This document shows, piece by piece, positions 52,706-61,356 of a stretch of DNA of 64,000 nucleotides (position 1 is its first letter; each line of letters begins with the position of its first letter). The notes beneath the pieces were generated by a model. The model was not told the origin of the DNA. It ran no database searches and was given only the letters and a program-made list of their open reading frames with translations. The position numbers and the translations under genes were made by a program. The stretch is from Pseudomonas sp. GM48 (GTDB lineage Bacteria; Pseudomonadota; Gammaproteobacteria; Pseudomonadales; Pseudomonadaceae): assembly GCF_000282335.1 (NCBI RefSeq), contig NZ_AKJM01000123.1:16780-80779 (forward strand). The letters are read 5' to 3'.

Positions 52706-52730
52706 AGCCTTGCGGTGATGCGGGCGGCCC

Positions 52731-52797
52731 CTTCGCGAGCAAGCTCGCTCCCACAGGGGAACGCATTCCAAATGTGGGAGCGGGCTTGCCCGCGAAG
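52731..52797. repeat. REP pair in the opposite order, short spacer
   Basis: A CTTCGCGAGCAAGCTCGCTC unit is followed after about 18 bases by GTGGGAGCGGGCTTGCCCGC. The spacer lacks the conserved TTGACTGAC string. It lies between morA and glyA. Confidence 0.85.
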
Positions 52798-52928
52798 AGG
52801 CCCGCACAGTCACCACTGATCCCGTCATGAAGCCCACTTGTCTGCGACATGATGTCGTTTCATATGCCATCTAAAACCCATTGGGTTAGAATGCCCCCCT
52901 TTTCCGCCCCCGATCCTTGAGGACCGCC

Positions 52929-54182
52929 ATGTTCAGCCGTGATTTGACTATTGCCAAGTACGACGCCGATCTCTTTGCCGCCATGGAGCAAGAAGCTCAG
53001 CGCCAGGAAGAGCACATTGAGCTGATCGCTTCGGAAAACTACACCAGCCCTGCGGTGATGGAAGCTCAAGGCTCGGTACTGACCAACAAGTACGCCGAAG
53101 GCTACCCGGGCAAGCGCTACTACGGTGGTTGCGAGTACGTAGACATCGTCGAGCAGCTGGCTATCGACCGTGCCAAGGAGCTGTTCGGCGCCGACTACGC
53201 CAACGTTCAGCCGCACGCCGGTTCGCAAGCCAACAGCGCCGTTTACCTGGCCCTGCTGTCTGCTGGCGACACCATCCTGGGCATGAGCCTGGCCCACGGT
53301 GGTCACCTGACCCACGGCGCCAGCGTTTCGTCCTCCGGCAAGCTGTACAATGCCATCCAGTACGGCATCGACGGCAACGGCCTGATCGACTACGACGAAG
53401 TCGAGCGTCTGGCCGTAGAGCACAAGCCCAAAATGATCGTGGCCGGTTTCTCTGCCTACTCGCAGATCCTCGACTTCCCGCGCTTCCGTGCAATCGCCGA
53501 CAAGGTCGGTGCCTATCTCTTTGTAGATATGGCTCACGTTGCGGGGCTGGTCGCCGCTGGTGTCTACCCGAACCCGGTTCCATTCGCTGACGTCGTGACC
53601 ACCACCACTCACAAGACCCTGCGCGGTCCACGTGGCGGCCTGATCCTGGCTCGCGCCAACGCCGACATCGAGAAAAAGCTGAACTCCGCGGTATTCCCGG
53701 GCGCCCAGGGTGGCCCGCTGGAGCACGTGATCGCAGCCAAGGCGATTTGCTTCAAGGAAGCGCTGCAGCCTGAGTTCAAGGCTTACCAGCAACAAGTGGT
53801 GAAAAACGCCCAGGCCATGGCCAGCGTGTTCATCGAGCGCGGTTTCGACGTGGTTTCCGGCGGTACTGAAAACCACCTGTTCCTGCTGTCGCTGATCAAG
53901 CAGGAAATCTCCGGTAAAGACGCCGACGCCGCTCTGGGCAAAGCGTTCATCACCGTGAACAAGAACTCGGTGCCAAACGACCCACGTTCCCCGTTCGTCA
54001 CCTCCGGCCTGCGCTTCGGCACTCCGGCTGTGACCACTCGTGGCTTCAAGGAAGCAGAGTGCAAGGAACTGGCCGGCTGGATCTGCGACATCCTGGCTGA
54101 CCTGAACAACGAAGCGGTGATCGATGCCGTTCGTGAGAAGGTCAAGGCTATCTGCAAGAAGCTGCCGGTGTACGGCGCTTAA
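52929..54182 (+). CDS. glyA: Serine hydroxymethyltransferase GlyA (417 aa)
   Basis: A PLP enzyme that interconverts serine and glycine and loads one-carbon units on tetrahydrofolate. The PLP lysine is in TTTHKTLRGPRGG near 230; HGGHLTHGASVSSSGKLYN and EHIELIASENYTSPAV are canonical. The ATG at 52929 (MFSRDLTIAKYDADL) follows TTGAGGA. Codon use is strongly biased, so expression should be high. In P. aeruginosa the copy at this place is PA4602; other glyA copies are probably elsewhere. A terminator follows directly. Confidence 0.97.
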   Translation: MFSRDLTIAKYDADLFAAMEQEAQRQEEHIELIASENYTSPAVMEAQGSVLTNKYAEGYPGKRYYGGCEYVDIVEQLAIDRAKELFGADYANVQPHAGSQANSAVYLALLSAGDTILGMSLAHGGHLTHGASVSSSGKLYNAIQYGIDGNGLIDYDEVERLAVEHKPKMIVAGFSAYSQILDFPRFRAIADKVGAYLFVDMAHVAGLVAAGVYPNPVPFADVVTTTTHKTLRGPRGGLILARANADIEKKLNSAVFPGAQGGPLEHVIAAKAICFKEALQPEFKAYQQQVVKNAQAMASVFIERGFDVVSGGTENHLFLLSLIKQEISGKDADAALGKAFITVNKNSVPNDPRSPFVTSGLRFGTPAVTTRGFKEAECKELAGWICDILADLNNEAVIDAVREKVKAICKKLPVYGA

Positions 54183-54206
54183 TCAGCCGGCTAGACCGCA
54201 GTCATG

Positions 54207-54237
54207 AAAAACCGGCCAGTGATGGCCGGTTTTTTTT
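54207..54237 (+). terminator. Rho-independent terminator of glyA
   Basis: The stem AAAACCGGCC / GGCCGGTTTT with loop AGTGAT ends in eight T residues, about 25 bases after the stop. Confidence 0.93.
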
Positions 54238-54289
54238 CGTCCGTATTTTTTAAATCGGCAAAAGGCTCTAATCCGGGGATTTCAATCAA

Positions 54290-54302
54290 CTGGTAAGACC
54301 GG
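54290..54302 (+). promoter_or_regulatory. Putative GntR/FadR-family operator 1
   Basis: CTGGTAAGACCGG matches the core TGGTnnnACCA recognised by PdhR- and LldR-type regulators. It lies about 30 bases upstream of the -35 box of the symporter promoter. Confidence 0.55.
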
Positions 54303-54326
54303 TCATGCCAATTTCTTAATTTTTGC

Positions 54327-54356
54327 TTGCGAACACCCAAAAACAGCGCCTAGACT
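54327..54356 (+). promoter_or_regulatory. Putative sigma-70 promoter of the dicarboxylate symporter
   Basis: TTGCGA is followed after 18 bases by TAGACT. It is framed by the two operator-like sites and lies about 100 bases before the start codon. Confidence 0.5.
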
Positions 54357-54374
54357 GCGCCTGCACTGGACATA

Positions 54375-54387
54375 CCGGTAAGACCAC
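54375..54387 (+). promoter_or_regulatory. Putative GntR/FadR-family operator 2
   Basis: CCGGTAAGACCAC shares the nine-base core GGTAAGACC with operator 1 in the same orientation. The centres are about 85 bases apart, near eight helical turns, and this copy lies just after the predicted start of transcription. Confidence 0.55.
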
Positions 54388-54454
54388 AATAATTAAGTCC
54401 TGAAGCTGATACGCGCAGCGTACGGCAGCCAGGACACCGACCAGGATTCCTCCC

Positions 54455-55768
54455 ATGCTCAGATGGTGCTCGCGTTCAATCTTCCTCCAAGTGGTTCTCG
54501 GACTGGTGCTCGGCATCGTCTGCGGGCTGACCCTTCCCGAATACTCCGCTCAGCTCAAACCACTCGGTGACGGCTTTATCAAGCTGATCAAAATGCTCAT
54601 TGGCCTGATCGTGTTTTGCGTAGTGGTCAGCGGCATCAGTGGTGCCGGCGACCTGAAGAAGGTCGGCCGTATCGGCCTCAAATCGGTGATCTACTTCGAA
54701 GTGCTGACCACCATCGCTCTGGTGATCGGCCTGGTGTTCGCCTTCAGCACCGGCATCGGCAGCGGCGCGAACATTCACCTGGAGCAGCTTTCCGCGGCAG
54801 ACATGGGCGATATTGCCCAACGTGGCCAGCACATGCACACCACCACGCAGTTCCTGATGGACCTGATTCCGACGTCTGTGATCGGTGCCTTTGCTGATAA
54901 CAACATCCTGCAGGTCCTGTTGTTCTCCGTGCTGTTCGGCAGTGCGCTGAATCTGGTGGGCGAGGCGGCATCGGGTATTTCGCGGCTGATCAATGAACTC
55001 AGCCACGTGATCTTCCGCATCATGGGCATGATCGTGCGCCTGGCGCCGATCGGCGTGTTCGGTGCGATCGCCTTCACCACCAGCAAATATGGCCTGGACT
55101 CGCTGCAACACCTGGGTAGCCTGGTCGGCCTGTTCTACCTGACCTGTGTGGCCTTCGTGGCCCTGATTCTCGGCCTGGTGATGCGCCTCTCTGGCTTGAA
55201 GATGTGGCCGCTGCTCAAGTACCTGCGCGAGGAATTGCTGATCGTAATGGGCACTGCTTCGTCCGACGCTGTGCTACCGCAAATCATGCGCAAACTTGAG
55301 CATCTGGGCATCGGCAGTTCGACAGTCGGGCTGGTGATTCCCACCGGTTACTCGTTCAACCTCGACGGTTTCTCGATCTACCTGACATTGGCCATCGTGT
55401 TCATCGCCAATGCCACCGGTACGCCACTGGCGATGACCGACCTGCTGACGATTCTGCTGGTGTCGCTGATCACCTCCAAGGGTGCCCACGGTATTCCGGG
55501 CTCGGCGCTGGTGATCCTGGCGGCCACCCTGACAGCGATCCCGGCGATTCCGGTCGTGGGTCTGGTCCTGGTTCTGGCCGTGGACTGGTTCATGGGCATT
55601 GGCCGGGCGTTGACCAACCTGATCGGCAATTGCGTCGCCACCGTGGCCATCGCTCGTTGGGAAAAGGACATCGATGTGCAGCGGGCGAACAAAGTACTTT
55701 CCGGTCAGGCGGGTTATACCTTCCAGCCGCGAAAACCGGTGGCACCGGCCCATCAGCAGGAATTCTGA
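54455..55768 (+). CDS. dctA: DctA-type C4-dicarboxylate:cation symporter (437 aa)
   Basis: An inner-membrane symporter of the DAACS family (DctA, GltP). Eight hydrophobic spans and two re-entrant loops fit the fold. The serine-rich hairpin is GTASSDAVLPQIM near 268, and the substrate-binding segment GYSFNLDGFSIYLTLA near 297 has the asparagine and aspartate used by dicarboxylate carriers. The end VLVLAVDWFMGIGRALTNLIGN is canonical. The family also includes glutamate carriers; DctA is the closest reading by eye. Two GntR genes follow and two matching operators precede it. Confidence 0.88.
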   Translation: MLRWCSRSIFLQVVLGLVLGIVCGLTLPEYSAQLKPLGDGFIKLIKMLIGLIVFCVVVSGISGAGDLKKVGRIGLKSVIYFEVLTTIALVIGLVFAFSTGIGSGANIHLEQLSAADMGDIAQRGQHMHTTTQFLMDLIPTSVIGAFADNNILQVLLFSVLFGSALNLVGEAASGISRLINELSHVIFRIMGMIVRLAPIGVFGAIAFTTSKYGLDSLQHLGSLVGLFYLTCVAFVALILGLVMRLSGLKMWPLLKYLREELLIVMGTASSDAVLPQIMRKLEHLGIGSSTVGLVIPTGYSFNLDGFSIYLTLAIVFIANATGTPLAMTDLLTILLVSLITSKGAHGIPGSALVILAATLTAIPAIPVVGLVLVLAVDWFMGIGRALTNLIGNCVATVAIARWEKDIDVQRANKVLSGQAGYTFQPRKPVAPAHQQEF

Positions 55769-55834
55769 ATCAACGGTGTGCCGGCGGCCTCGTCGGCACA
55801 CCTTCACCACTTTTTAATGCTCGTGGAGCGAACA

Positions 55835-56539
55835 GTGATTACCTCGTCGACCGTTGTAAATTCAGTCGTAGAAAAACTTCGGGCCGCGCTGGCCCGAGGT
55901 CAGTGGCGCTCCGGCGACATGCTGCCGGGGCAACGTGAACTGGCCGAACAACTGGGTATCAGCCGTCCGAGCCTGCGTGAGGCCGTCATCGTTCTGGAAA
56001 CCCTCGGACTGGTGCGCTCAATGCCGGGTAAAGGCGTGGTGGTGCTTGAGGCCAATCTCGCCGACAGCCAGGTGCATGACAGCGCAGTGGCCGCAGCGAG
56101 CCTGGAAGACGTGCTGCAACTGCGCTACACCCTGGAGCCGTTCATCGTCGGCCTCGTGGCACAGTCCATCAGCAGCAAGGAAGTCGGGCAACTACGCCTT
56201 ACCCTGATGGACATGCGCGAAGCCCTGGAGGCCAATGATAGTGAAGCCGGCGTAAACGCCTACATCGCGTTCCACGAAGAGCTGTTCACGCTGACGTCGA
56301 ATCCGATCTTCCAGAGCGTGGTGCAGCAGACCAGCAATGCCCTCAAGCAGAGCGCCGAAGTGCTGCGCAACTCCCCGGAGCACCTGGCTGAACGCCTTGA
56401 AGAAAACGAAGCCGTGGTGCGCGCGATCCGCAGCAAGAACAGCGCCCAGGCCAGCGCCGAGATGCGTCGGCACATTTTGCGCGAAGGCCAGCGCATGGGC
56501 ATCGAACTGAACATCCCGGACGACAACCTTCGCAGTTGA
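55835..56539 (+). CDS. FadR-subfamily GntR transcriptional regulator (234 aa)
   Basis: An N-terminal winged helix (about 9-75, with RELAEQLGISRPSLREAVIV and GKGVVVL) is joined to an FCD effector domain that binds a carboxylate with a metal (YTLEPFIVGLVA, FHEELFTLTSN, RRHILREGQRM). I chose GTG 55835 because GGAG stands six bases before it; the upstream ATG at 55817 is the alternative. It follows the symporter by 66 bases. Its family binds TGGTnnnACCA operators such as the two in front of dctA, so it is the natural candidate regulator of that gene. Ligand unknown. Confidence 0.88.
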   Translation: MITSSTVVNSVVEKLRAALARGQWRSGDMLPGQRELAEQLGISRPSLREAVIVLETLGLVRSMPGKGVVVLEANLADSQVHDSAVAAASLEDVLQLRYTLEPFIVGLVAQSISSKEVGQLRLTLMDMREALEANDSEAGVNAYIAFHEELFTLTSNPIFQSVVQQTSNALKQSAEVLRNSPEHLAERLEENEAVVRAIRSKNSAQASAEMRRHILREGQRMGIELNIPDDNLRS

Positions 56540-56564
56540 TTCCTCTTCGAACTGGAGACAGGCC

Positions 56565-57275
56565 ATGAACAGCTTCGCCACAGCGCAATCACTCACTGCC
56601 CTGCCCTTCCCTCGACAAAGCTTCGGGAAGCCGTTGGCGGACGATCTTTATTCACAGATCTTCGACGCCATTCTTGAACGGCGCCTCCTGCCGGGCAGCC
56701 GCTTTACCGAAGACAGTCTGGGGCAGATGTTCGGTGCCCGCCGAAGTGAAATTCGTAGCGTGCTGACGCGCCTGGCCCATCAGCAGATCATCGTCCTTCG
56801 CCCCCATCACCGCCCTCGGGTCGCGGCATCGGATATCGAGCAAATCCGGCAGACGCTGCATGCCCGGCGGTTGACCGAAATCATGCTGGTGCATCTGGCC
56901 AGTCAGCGACCTCTGGATTTGAAGCCTCTTCGCGAAATAATTGATCAGCAACGCCAATGCCTGGACTTCGGCCAGCGTGGCGCAGTGCTTCGGTTGTCCG
57001 GTGAGTTCCACCTGCGATTGGCAGCCATGGCGGAGAATGCACCGTTGGCGCATTTTCTCGGCAGCCTGGTTCCAATGACCGCGCTAGCACTTGCGCAGTT
57101 TGATGGACAAATAGAGGATTATTGCGCGTGGCAGATGCATACCCAGATGCTGGATGCGCTGGAGTGTGGAGATGCAGCAAAGGCGCAAGCCTTGCTGAAC
57201 CGGCATCTGGATTGTCTGGAAGAAAAATTGTTAAGCCTGAAACCTGTGCAAGTCCAACATCGTGTTACTAGTTAG
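56565..57275 (+). CDS. Second GntR-family regulator with FCD domain (236 aa)
   Basis: The winged-helix part (about 20-90) has DDLYSQIFDAILERRLLPGS and TEDSLGQMFGARRSEIRSVL; the FCD part has GEFHLRLAAMAENAPLAHFL. It belongs to the VanR/RspR-like group and is not a copy of the regulator before it. It starts 26 bases after that gene, with GGAGA upstream, so both are probably in one transcript. Its target is unknown; the wing reads IIVLRPHHRPRVAASD, more basic than usual. The pair of regulators is absent from this place in PAO1. Confidence 0.88.
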   Translation: MNSFATAQSLTALPFPRQSFGKPLADDLYSQIFDAILERRLLPGSRFTEDSLGQMFGARRSEIRSVLTRLAHQQIIVLRPHHRPRVAASDIEQIRQTLHARRLTEIMLVHLASQRPLDLKPLREIIDQQRQCLDFGQRGAVLRLSGEFHLRLAAMAENAPLAHFLGSLVPMTALALAQFDGQIEDYCAWQMHTQMLDALECGDAAKAQALLNRHLDCLEEKLLSLKPVQVQHRVTS

Positions 57276-57280
57276 ATCAC

Positions 57281-57366
57281 CTTCGCGAGCAAGCCCGCTC
57301 CCACAGTTGACCGAGCTCATTCAGGACAATCGCGGTCAACTGTGGGAGCGGGCTTGCTCGCGAAGA
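57281..57366. repeat. REP pair in the opposite order with extended inner palindrome
   Basis: CTTCGCGAGCAAGCCCGCTC comes first and TGTGGGAGCGGGCTTGCTCG second. Between them CACAGTTGACC and GGTCAACTGTG continue the palindrome, so nearly all 86 bases can pair. Confidence 0.88.
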
Positions 57367-57396
57367 GGCCCTTTCAGAAATTGAAAAACACCAGCC

Positions 57397-58368
57397 TTAC
57401 TCCGCCGCCACCCGTGCAAACCCCTCACGAATCTTCTCTTCCGGCAAATCGTCAGCAATAAACACGATCACACTTTCACGGGTTTCATCATCGGCCCACT
57501 CGGTGTCCCAGTCGAAACCATAGAGCTTCAAAACGCCCTGGAACACCATGCGCCGCGGCTCGCCGAGGATGTTCAACACGCCCTTATAGCGCAGCAACTG
57601 CTTGCCATGCTCCTCCAGCAGTTCGTTCATGAACTCGCTGAGCTTGTCGATATCCAGTGCCTTGTCCGTGCGCAGCACCAGGCTGGAAATACGGTCGATG
57701 GACGGTGCCTGGCTGACCGGTCGCAAACTCACACCACCACCGAGGTCGGCATTGAGGTTGAAGCCGCGTACATCGAGCAATTCGGCCAGGTCGATCCTGC
57801 CGTGGTCAACCACGCGGATCGGGGCGCGACGGTTGATGCGGGTCAGGCGTTCGCTCAACGCCGTGAAGGTCGGCTCGTCCACCAGATCGCGCTTGCTCAC
57901 CAGCAAGCGGTCGGCAAAACCGATTTGCGCCTGGGCGATGGTCTGGGTCAGGTGCAGTTCGGCGTGGGCCGCGTCCACCAAGGTAATGATGCCATCGAGG
58001 ATATAGCGCTCGCGCAACTCCTCATCGATGAAAAAGGTTTGCGCCACGGGTGCCGGGTCAGCCAGCCCCGTGCACTCGATCACCAGGCGGTCGAAGGCGA
58101 TGTCGCCCCGGTCCAGACGCTCGAGCAACAGATAGAGTGCCTTGGTCAGGTCCGTATGGATGGTGCAGCAGACGCAGCCATTGGACAGCGTCATCACTTG
58201 CACCGGTTCATCACCCAACAACTGGGTATCGATACCGGCGTCGCTGAATTCGTTCTCGATCACGGCGATTTTCAAGCCATGCTCGGCTTTGAGCAGATGG
58301 CGCAACAGGGTGGTCTTGCCGGCGCCGAGGAAGCCGCTGAGGATCGTGACCGGGATGGGGGAGGACAA
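57397..58368 (-). CDS. yjiA: CobW/COG0523-family GTPase, YjiA type (323 aa)
   Basis: A metal-handling G3E GTPase. Walker A is GAGKT at 15-19, the metal site is CVCC at 65-68 (GCVCCT), switch II is ECTGLADP and the base-specificity motif is SKRD. The C-terminal CobW_C domain has YKGVLNILGEPRRMVFQGVL. There is no His-rich loop as in zinc-starvation ZigA proteins. It stands with ybdD and cstA (PA4604-4606 order), as E. coli yjiA stands with yjiX and yjiY (btsT), and a role with these carbon-starvation genes is an inference. Confidence 0.93.
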   Translation of the reverse strand: MSSPIPVTILSGFLGAGKTTLLRHLLKAEHGLKIAVIENEFSDAGIDTQLLGDEPVQVMTLSNGCVCCTIHTDLTKALYLLLERLDRGDIAFDRLVIECTGLADPAPVAQTFFIDEELRERYILDGIITLVDAAHAELHLTQTIAQAQIGFADRLLVSKRDLVDEPTFTALSERLTRINRRAPIRVVDHGRIDLAELLDVRGFNLNADLGGGVSLRPVSQAPSIDRISSLVLRTDKALDIDKLSEFMNELLEEHGKQLLRYKGVLNILGEPRRMVFQGVLKLYGFDWDTEWADDETRESVIVFIADDLPEEKIREGFARVAAE

Positions 58369-58413
58369 ACTGGATCTCCTTTTTCACAAGATGAAAAAAC
58401 AACACAAAACAAA

Positions 58414-58503
58414 TGTGGGAGCGGGCTTGCTCGCGAAGGGGTTGTGTCAGTCGACATGAATGTTGAATGACACATCGCTTTCGCGAGCAAGCCCGCTCCC
58501 ACA
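58414..58503. repeat. REP pair, inverted, GTGGGAGCGGGC type
   Basis: Standard units, with CGACATGAATGTTGAATGAC in the spacer. It lies between yjiA and ybdD on the minus strand, inside an operon-like series. Confidence 0.9.
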
Positions 58504-58530
58504 GGGATTGCTGTTAATCCGACAACCGGA

Positions 58531-58728
58531 TCAACAGCACTTCGGCCCACCCTTGCCACCGTAACGGGCTTCCTGACGCTCCCGAAAGAACATCTCATAG
58601 CTCATCACCGGTTTGTCCGGGTGTTTGGTCTGCATATGCTCGACGTAATTGTCGTAGTCGGGCATGCCGACCATCAGGCGCGCAGCCTGACCGAGGTATT
58701 TACCGAGGCGACTCAGGTCATTGAACAT
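58531..58728 (-). CDS. YbdD/YjiX family protein (65 aa)
   Basis: A small protein always found next to CstA-type carriers. It begins MFNDLSRLGKYLGQAARLMV and contains GMPDYDNYVEHM and the family end FFRERQEARYGGKGGPKCC with two terminal cysteines. It starts 15 bases after cstA, so the two are co-transcribed. Its role is thought to support the carrier, but the mechanism is unknown. Confidence 0.93.
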   Translation of the reverse strand: MFNDLSRLGKYLGQAARLMVGMPDYDNYVEHMQTKHPDKPVMSYEMFFRERQEARYGGKGGPKCC

Positions 58729-58743
58729 GGTGCAAATCCTCGA

Positions 58744-60810
58744 TCACGCTTCCGGCAGTGCCTGGAATGGCGACTCTTTATCCGTACGCTCTTTGCTGCC
58801 CCAGGCGGAAATACCAACCTTGAGCGCATAGAACAGGATGCTGAACACCACGAACAGGAACAGCGCAGTCAGCGTTGCGTTGGTGTAGGCGTTGAAGATC
58901 ACGTGCTGCATCTGGGTGATGTCCTTGGCCGGGGCGAGGATCTGACCGTTGGCCAGCGCATCGCTGTATTTTCTGGCCAGGGCCAGGAAGCCGATCGCCG
59001 GGTTGGCATCGAACAGCTTGATGAAGCCGGCGGTGGTGGTGCAGATCAGCAGCCACACGGCTGGCAGCAGGGTGACCCAGATGTAGCGTTGGCGCTTCAT
59101 CTTGATCAGCACGACGGTGCCGAGCATCAGCGCGATACCGGCCAGCATCTGGTTGGAGATACCGAACAGCGGCCACAAGGTATTGATGCCGCCCAGCGGG
59201 TCGATCACCCCTTGATACAGCAACCAACCCCACATGGCCACGCAACCGGCGGTCGCGATCAGGTTGGCGGTCCAGGATTCGGTGCGGCGCAGGGCCGGCA
59301 CGAACGAACCGAGCAAATCCTGAAGCATGAAACGCCCGGCACGGGTACCAGCGTCGACCGCGGTCAGGATGAACAGCGCTTCGAACAGGATCGCGAAGTG
59401 ATACCAGAACGCCATGGTGTTTTCACCCGGCAGAACACTGTGCAGGATCTGTGCGATCCCGACCGCCAGGGTTGGCGCACCACCGGCACGGGCCAGGATG
59501 GTGGTTTCACCGATGTCATGGGCCACCGCTTGCAGGGCTTCCGGGGTGATGGCAAAGCCCCAGTTGCTGACCGCTGTCGCTACCGCCACCACATCCCCAC
59601 CGACGACCGCCGCCGGGCTGTTCATGGCGAAGTACACGCCTGGTTCGATCACCGAGGCGGCGACCATGGCCATGATCGCCACGAACGATTCCATCAGCAT
59701 GCCGCCGTAACCGATGTAGCGGGCGTTGGTTTCGTTATCCAGCAGCTTCGGCGTGGTGCCGGAAGAGATCAGCGCGTGGAAACCGGAGACCGCGCCACAG
59801 GCAATGGTAATGAATAGGAACGGGAACAGACCGCCCTTCCACACCGGACCGGTACCATCGATGAACTGGGTCAGCGCCGGCATTTTCAGCTCGGGCATGG
59901 TGATCAGGATGCCGATGGCCAGGGCGACGATGGTGCCGATTTTCAAGAAGGTCGACAGGTAGTCACGCGGCGCCAGAATCAGCCACACCGGCAACACGGC
60001 CGCAACGAAACCGTAGCCGATCAGCATCCAGGTGATTTGTACGCCGGTGAAGCTGAACGCCTTGGCCCACACCGGATCCGCGGCAATCTGCCCGCCGAGC
60101 CAGATCGAACCGAGCAGCAACAGCACGCCGATCACCGAGATTTCACCGATGCGGCCCGGGCGGATGTAGCGCATGTAGATGCCCATGAACATCGCGATCG
60201 GGATGGTCGCCATCACCGTGAAAATACCCCATGGGCTTTCGGCCAGGGCTTTCACCACGATCAGCGCCAGCACCGCGAGGATGATGATCATGATCAGGAA
60301 GCAGCCGAACAACGCGATGGTGCCGGGGATGCGGCCCATTTCCTCGCGGACCATGTCGCCGAGGGAACGGCCGTTGCGGCGGGTGGACATGAACAGGACC
60401 ATGAAGTCCTGAACGGCACCGGCCAGCACCACGCCGGCGATCAGCCACAGCGTGCCGGGCAGATAGCCCATCTGCGCCGCGAGCACCGGGCCGACCAGCG
60501 GACCTGCACCGGCGATGGCCGCAAAGTGGTGACCAAAAAGAATGTGCTTGTTGGTCGGCACATAGTCCAGACCGTCATTGTTGAGCACGGCGGGAGTGGC
60601 CCGTCGCGCATCGAGTTGCATGACATTGTTAGCGATGAACAGACTGTAGTAGCGGTAGGCGACCAGATAGATGGCCACGGCAGCGACCACAATCCACAAA
60701 GCGTTGATTGCCTCGCCTCGGCGCAATGCCACGACGCCCAGGGCGCACGCGCCTACGATTGCCAGCACCAGCCAAGGCAGATGGCGTAGCGGGCTATTAT
60801 TATTTTTCAT
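58744..60810 (-). CDS. cstA: Carbon starvation protein CstA (peptide/pyruvate carrier family, 688 aa)
   Basis: An inner-membrane protein with about 16-18 spans, used for uptake of peptides or pyruvate during carbon starvation (family includes E. coli CstA and BtsT). Typical segments are HILFGHHFAAIAGAGPLVGP near 80, MGYLPGTLWLIAGVVLAGAV and FHALISSGTTPKLLDNE. The ATG at 60810 (MKNNNSPLRHLPWLV) is chosen; the frame open to 60924 has no coding character. It heads cstA-ybdD-yjiA. It equals PA4606. Substrate is not decided by sequence. Confidence 0.94.
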   Translation of the reverse strand: MKNNNSPLRHLPWLVLAIVGACALGVVALRRGEAINALWIVVAAVAIYLVAYRYYSLFIANNVMQLDARRATPAVLNNDGLDYVPTNKHILFGHHFAAIAGAGPLVGPVLAAQMGYLPGTLWLIAGVVLAGAVQDFMVLFMSTRRNGRSLGDMVREEMGRIPGTIALFGCFLIMIIILAVLALIVVKALAESPWGIFTVMATIPIAMFMGIYMRYIRPGRIGEISVIGVLLLLGSIWLGGQIAADPVWAKAFSFTGVQITWMLIGYGFVAAVLPVWLILAPRDYLSTFLKIGTIVALAIGILITMPELKMPALTQFIDGTGPVWKGGLFPFLFITIACGAVSGFHALISSGTTPKLLDNETNARYIGYGGMLMESFVAIMAMVAASVIEPGVYFAMNSPAAVVGGDVVAVATAVSNWGFAITPEALQAVAHDIGETTILARAGGAPTLAVGIAQILHSVLPGENTMAFWYHFAILFEALFILTAVDAGTRAGRFMLQDLLGSFVPALRRTESWTANLIATAGCVAMWGWLLYQGVIDPLGGINTLWPLFGISNQMLAGIALMLGTVVLIKMKRQRYIWVTLLPAVWLLICTTTAGFIKLFDANPAIGFLALARKYSDALANGQILAPAKDITQMQHVIFNAYTNATLTALFLFVVFSILFYALKVGISAWGSKERTDKESPFQALPEA

Positions 60811-60970
60811 TTTATGATTCCAGCCAGAGTGGACAAGAAAGACAGCCACCCCGAGTTTAGCTCTCCTGACGGCAAAGACCATACCCCGACATTGGTCTAG
60901 ACACCTGCGCACGCTGGCAGCCATTGATCATGCGGGTCTATAGTCAGCGTACATTTCCGAGGATCGCGCC

Positions 60971-61339
60971 ATGAGCGAGCACCCTGCCGAACGTCGCCGC
61001 TTCAAACGTATTGCGTTCGATGCCCGAACCGAGCTGAGTCAGGGCGAATCCACCTGGCCGGTGAAGTTGATTGACCTGTCGCTCAAGGGGTTGCTGATCG
61101 AGCGACCCGATCCGTGGATGGGCAATCCGCAGCAGGATTTTCTAGTCGACATTCATTTGAGCGAAGAGGTGGACATCACCATGGATGTGCAACTGGCCCA
61201 CGACGACCATGGCCAACTCGGCTTTGTCTGCCTGCACATCAGCCTGGAATCCATCGAGCGCCTGCGGCGATTGATCGAGCTCAACCTCGCTGATCCAGAA
61301 GAGTTGGAGCGCGAACTGGGTGCGCTGATCGAGATCTAA
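60971..61339 (+). CDS. mapZ: PilZ-domain cyclic-di-GMP receptor MapZ (122 aa)
   Basis: A stand-alone PilZ protein that on binding cyclic-di-GMP blocks chemoreceptor methyltransferase CheR1 in P. aeruginosa (PA4608). The ligand motif is complete: RRFKR at 9-13 (RxxxR) and DLSLKG at 35-40 (D/NxSxxG). The C-terminal helix HISLESIERLRRLIELNLAD matches MapZ closely. It is divergent from cstA and placed before radA, as in PAO1. A MapZ-like role here is inferred from orthology. Confidence 0.92.
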   Translation: MSEHPAERRRFKRIAFDARTELSQGESTWPVKLIDLSLKGLLIERPDPWMGNPQQDFLVDIHLSEEVDITMDVQLAHDDHGQLGFVCLHISLESIERLRRLIELNLADPEELERELGALIEI

Positions 61340-61356
61340 CCATCAGCGAAAATCAT

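Noticed and set aside
54183..54454. Glycine or other riboswitch around glyA and the symporter
   Set aside because: I found no conserved riboswitch core; the conserved elements there are the glyA terminator and the two GntR-like sites.
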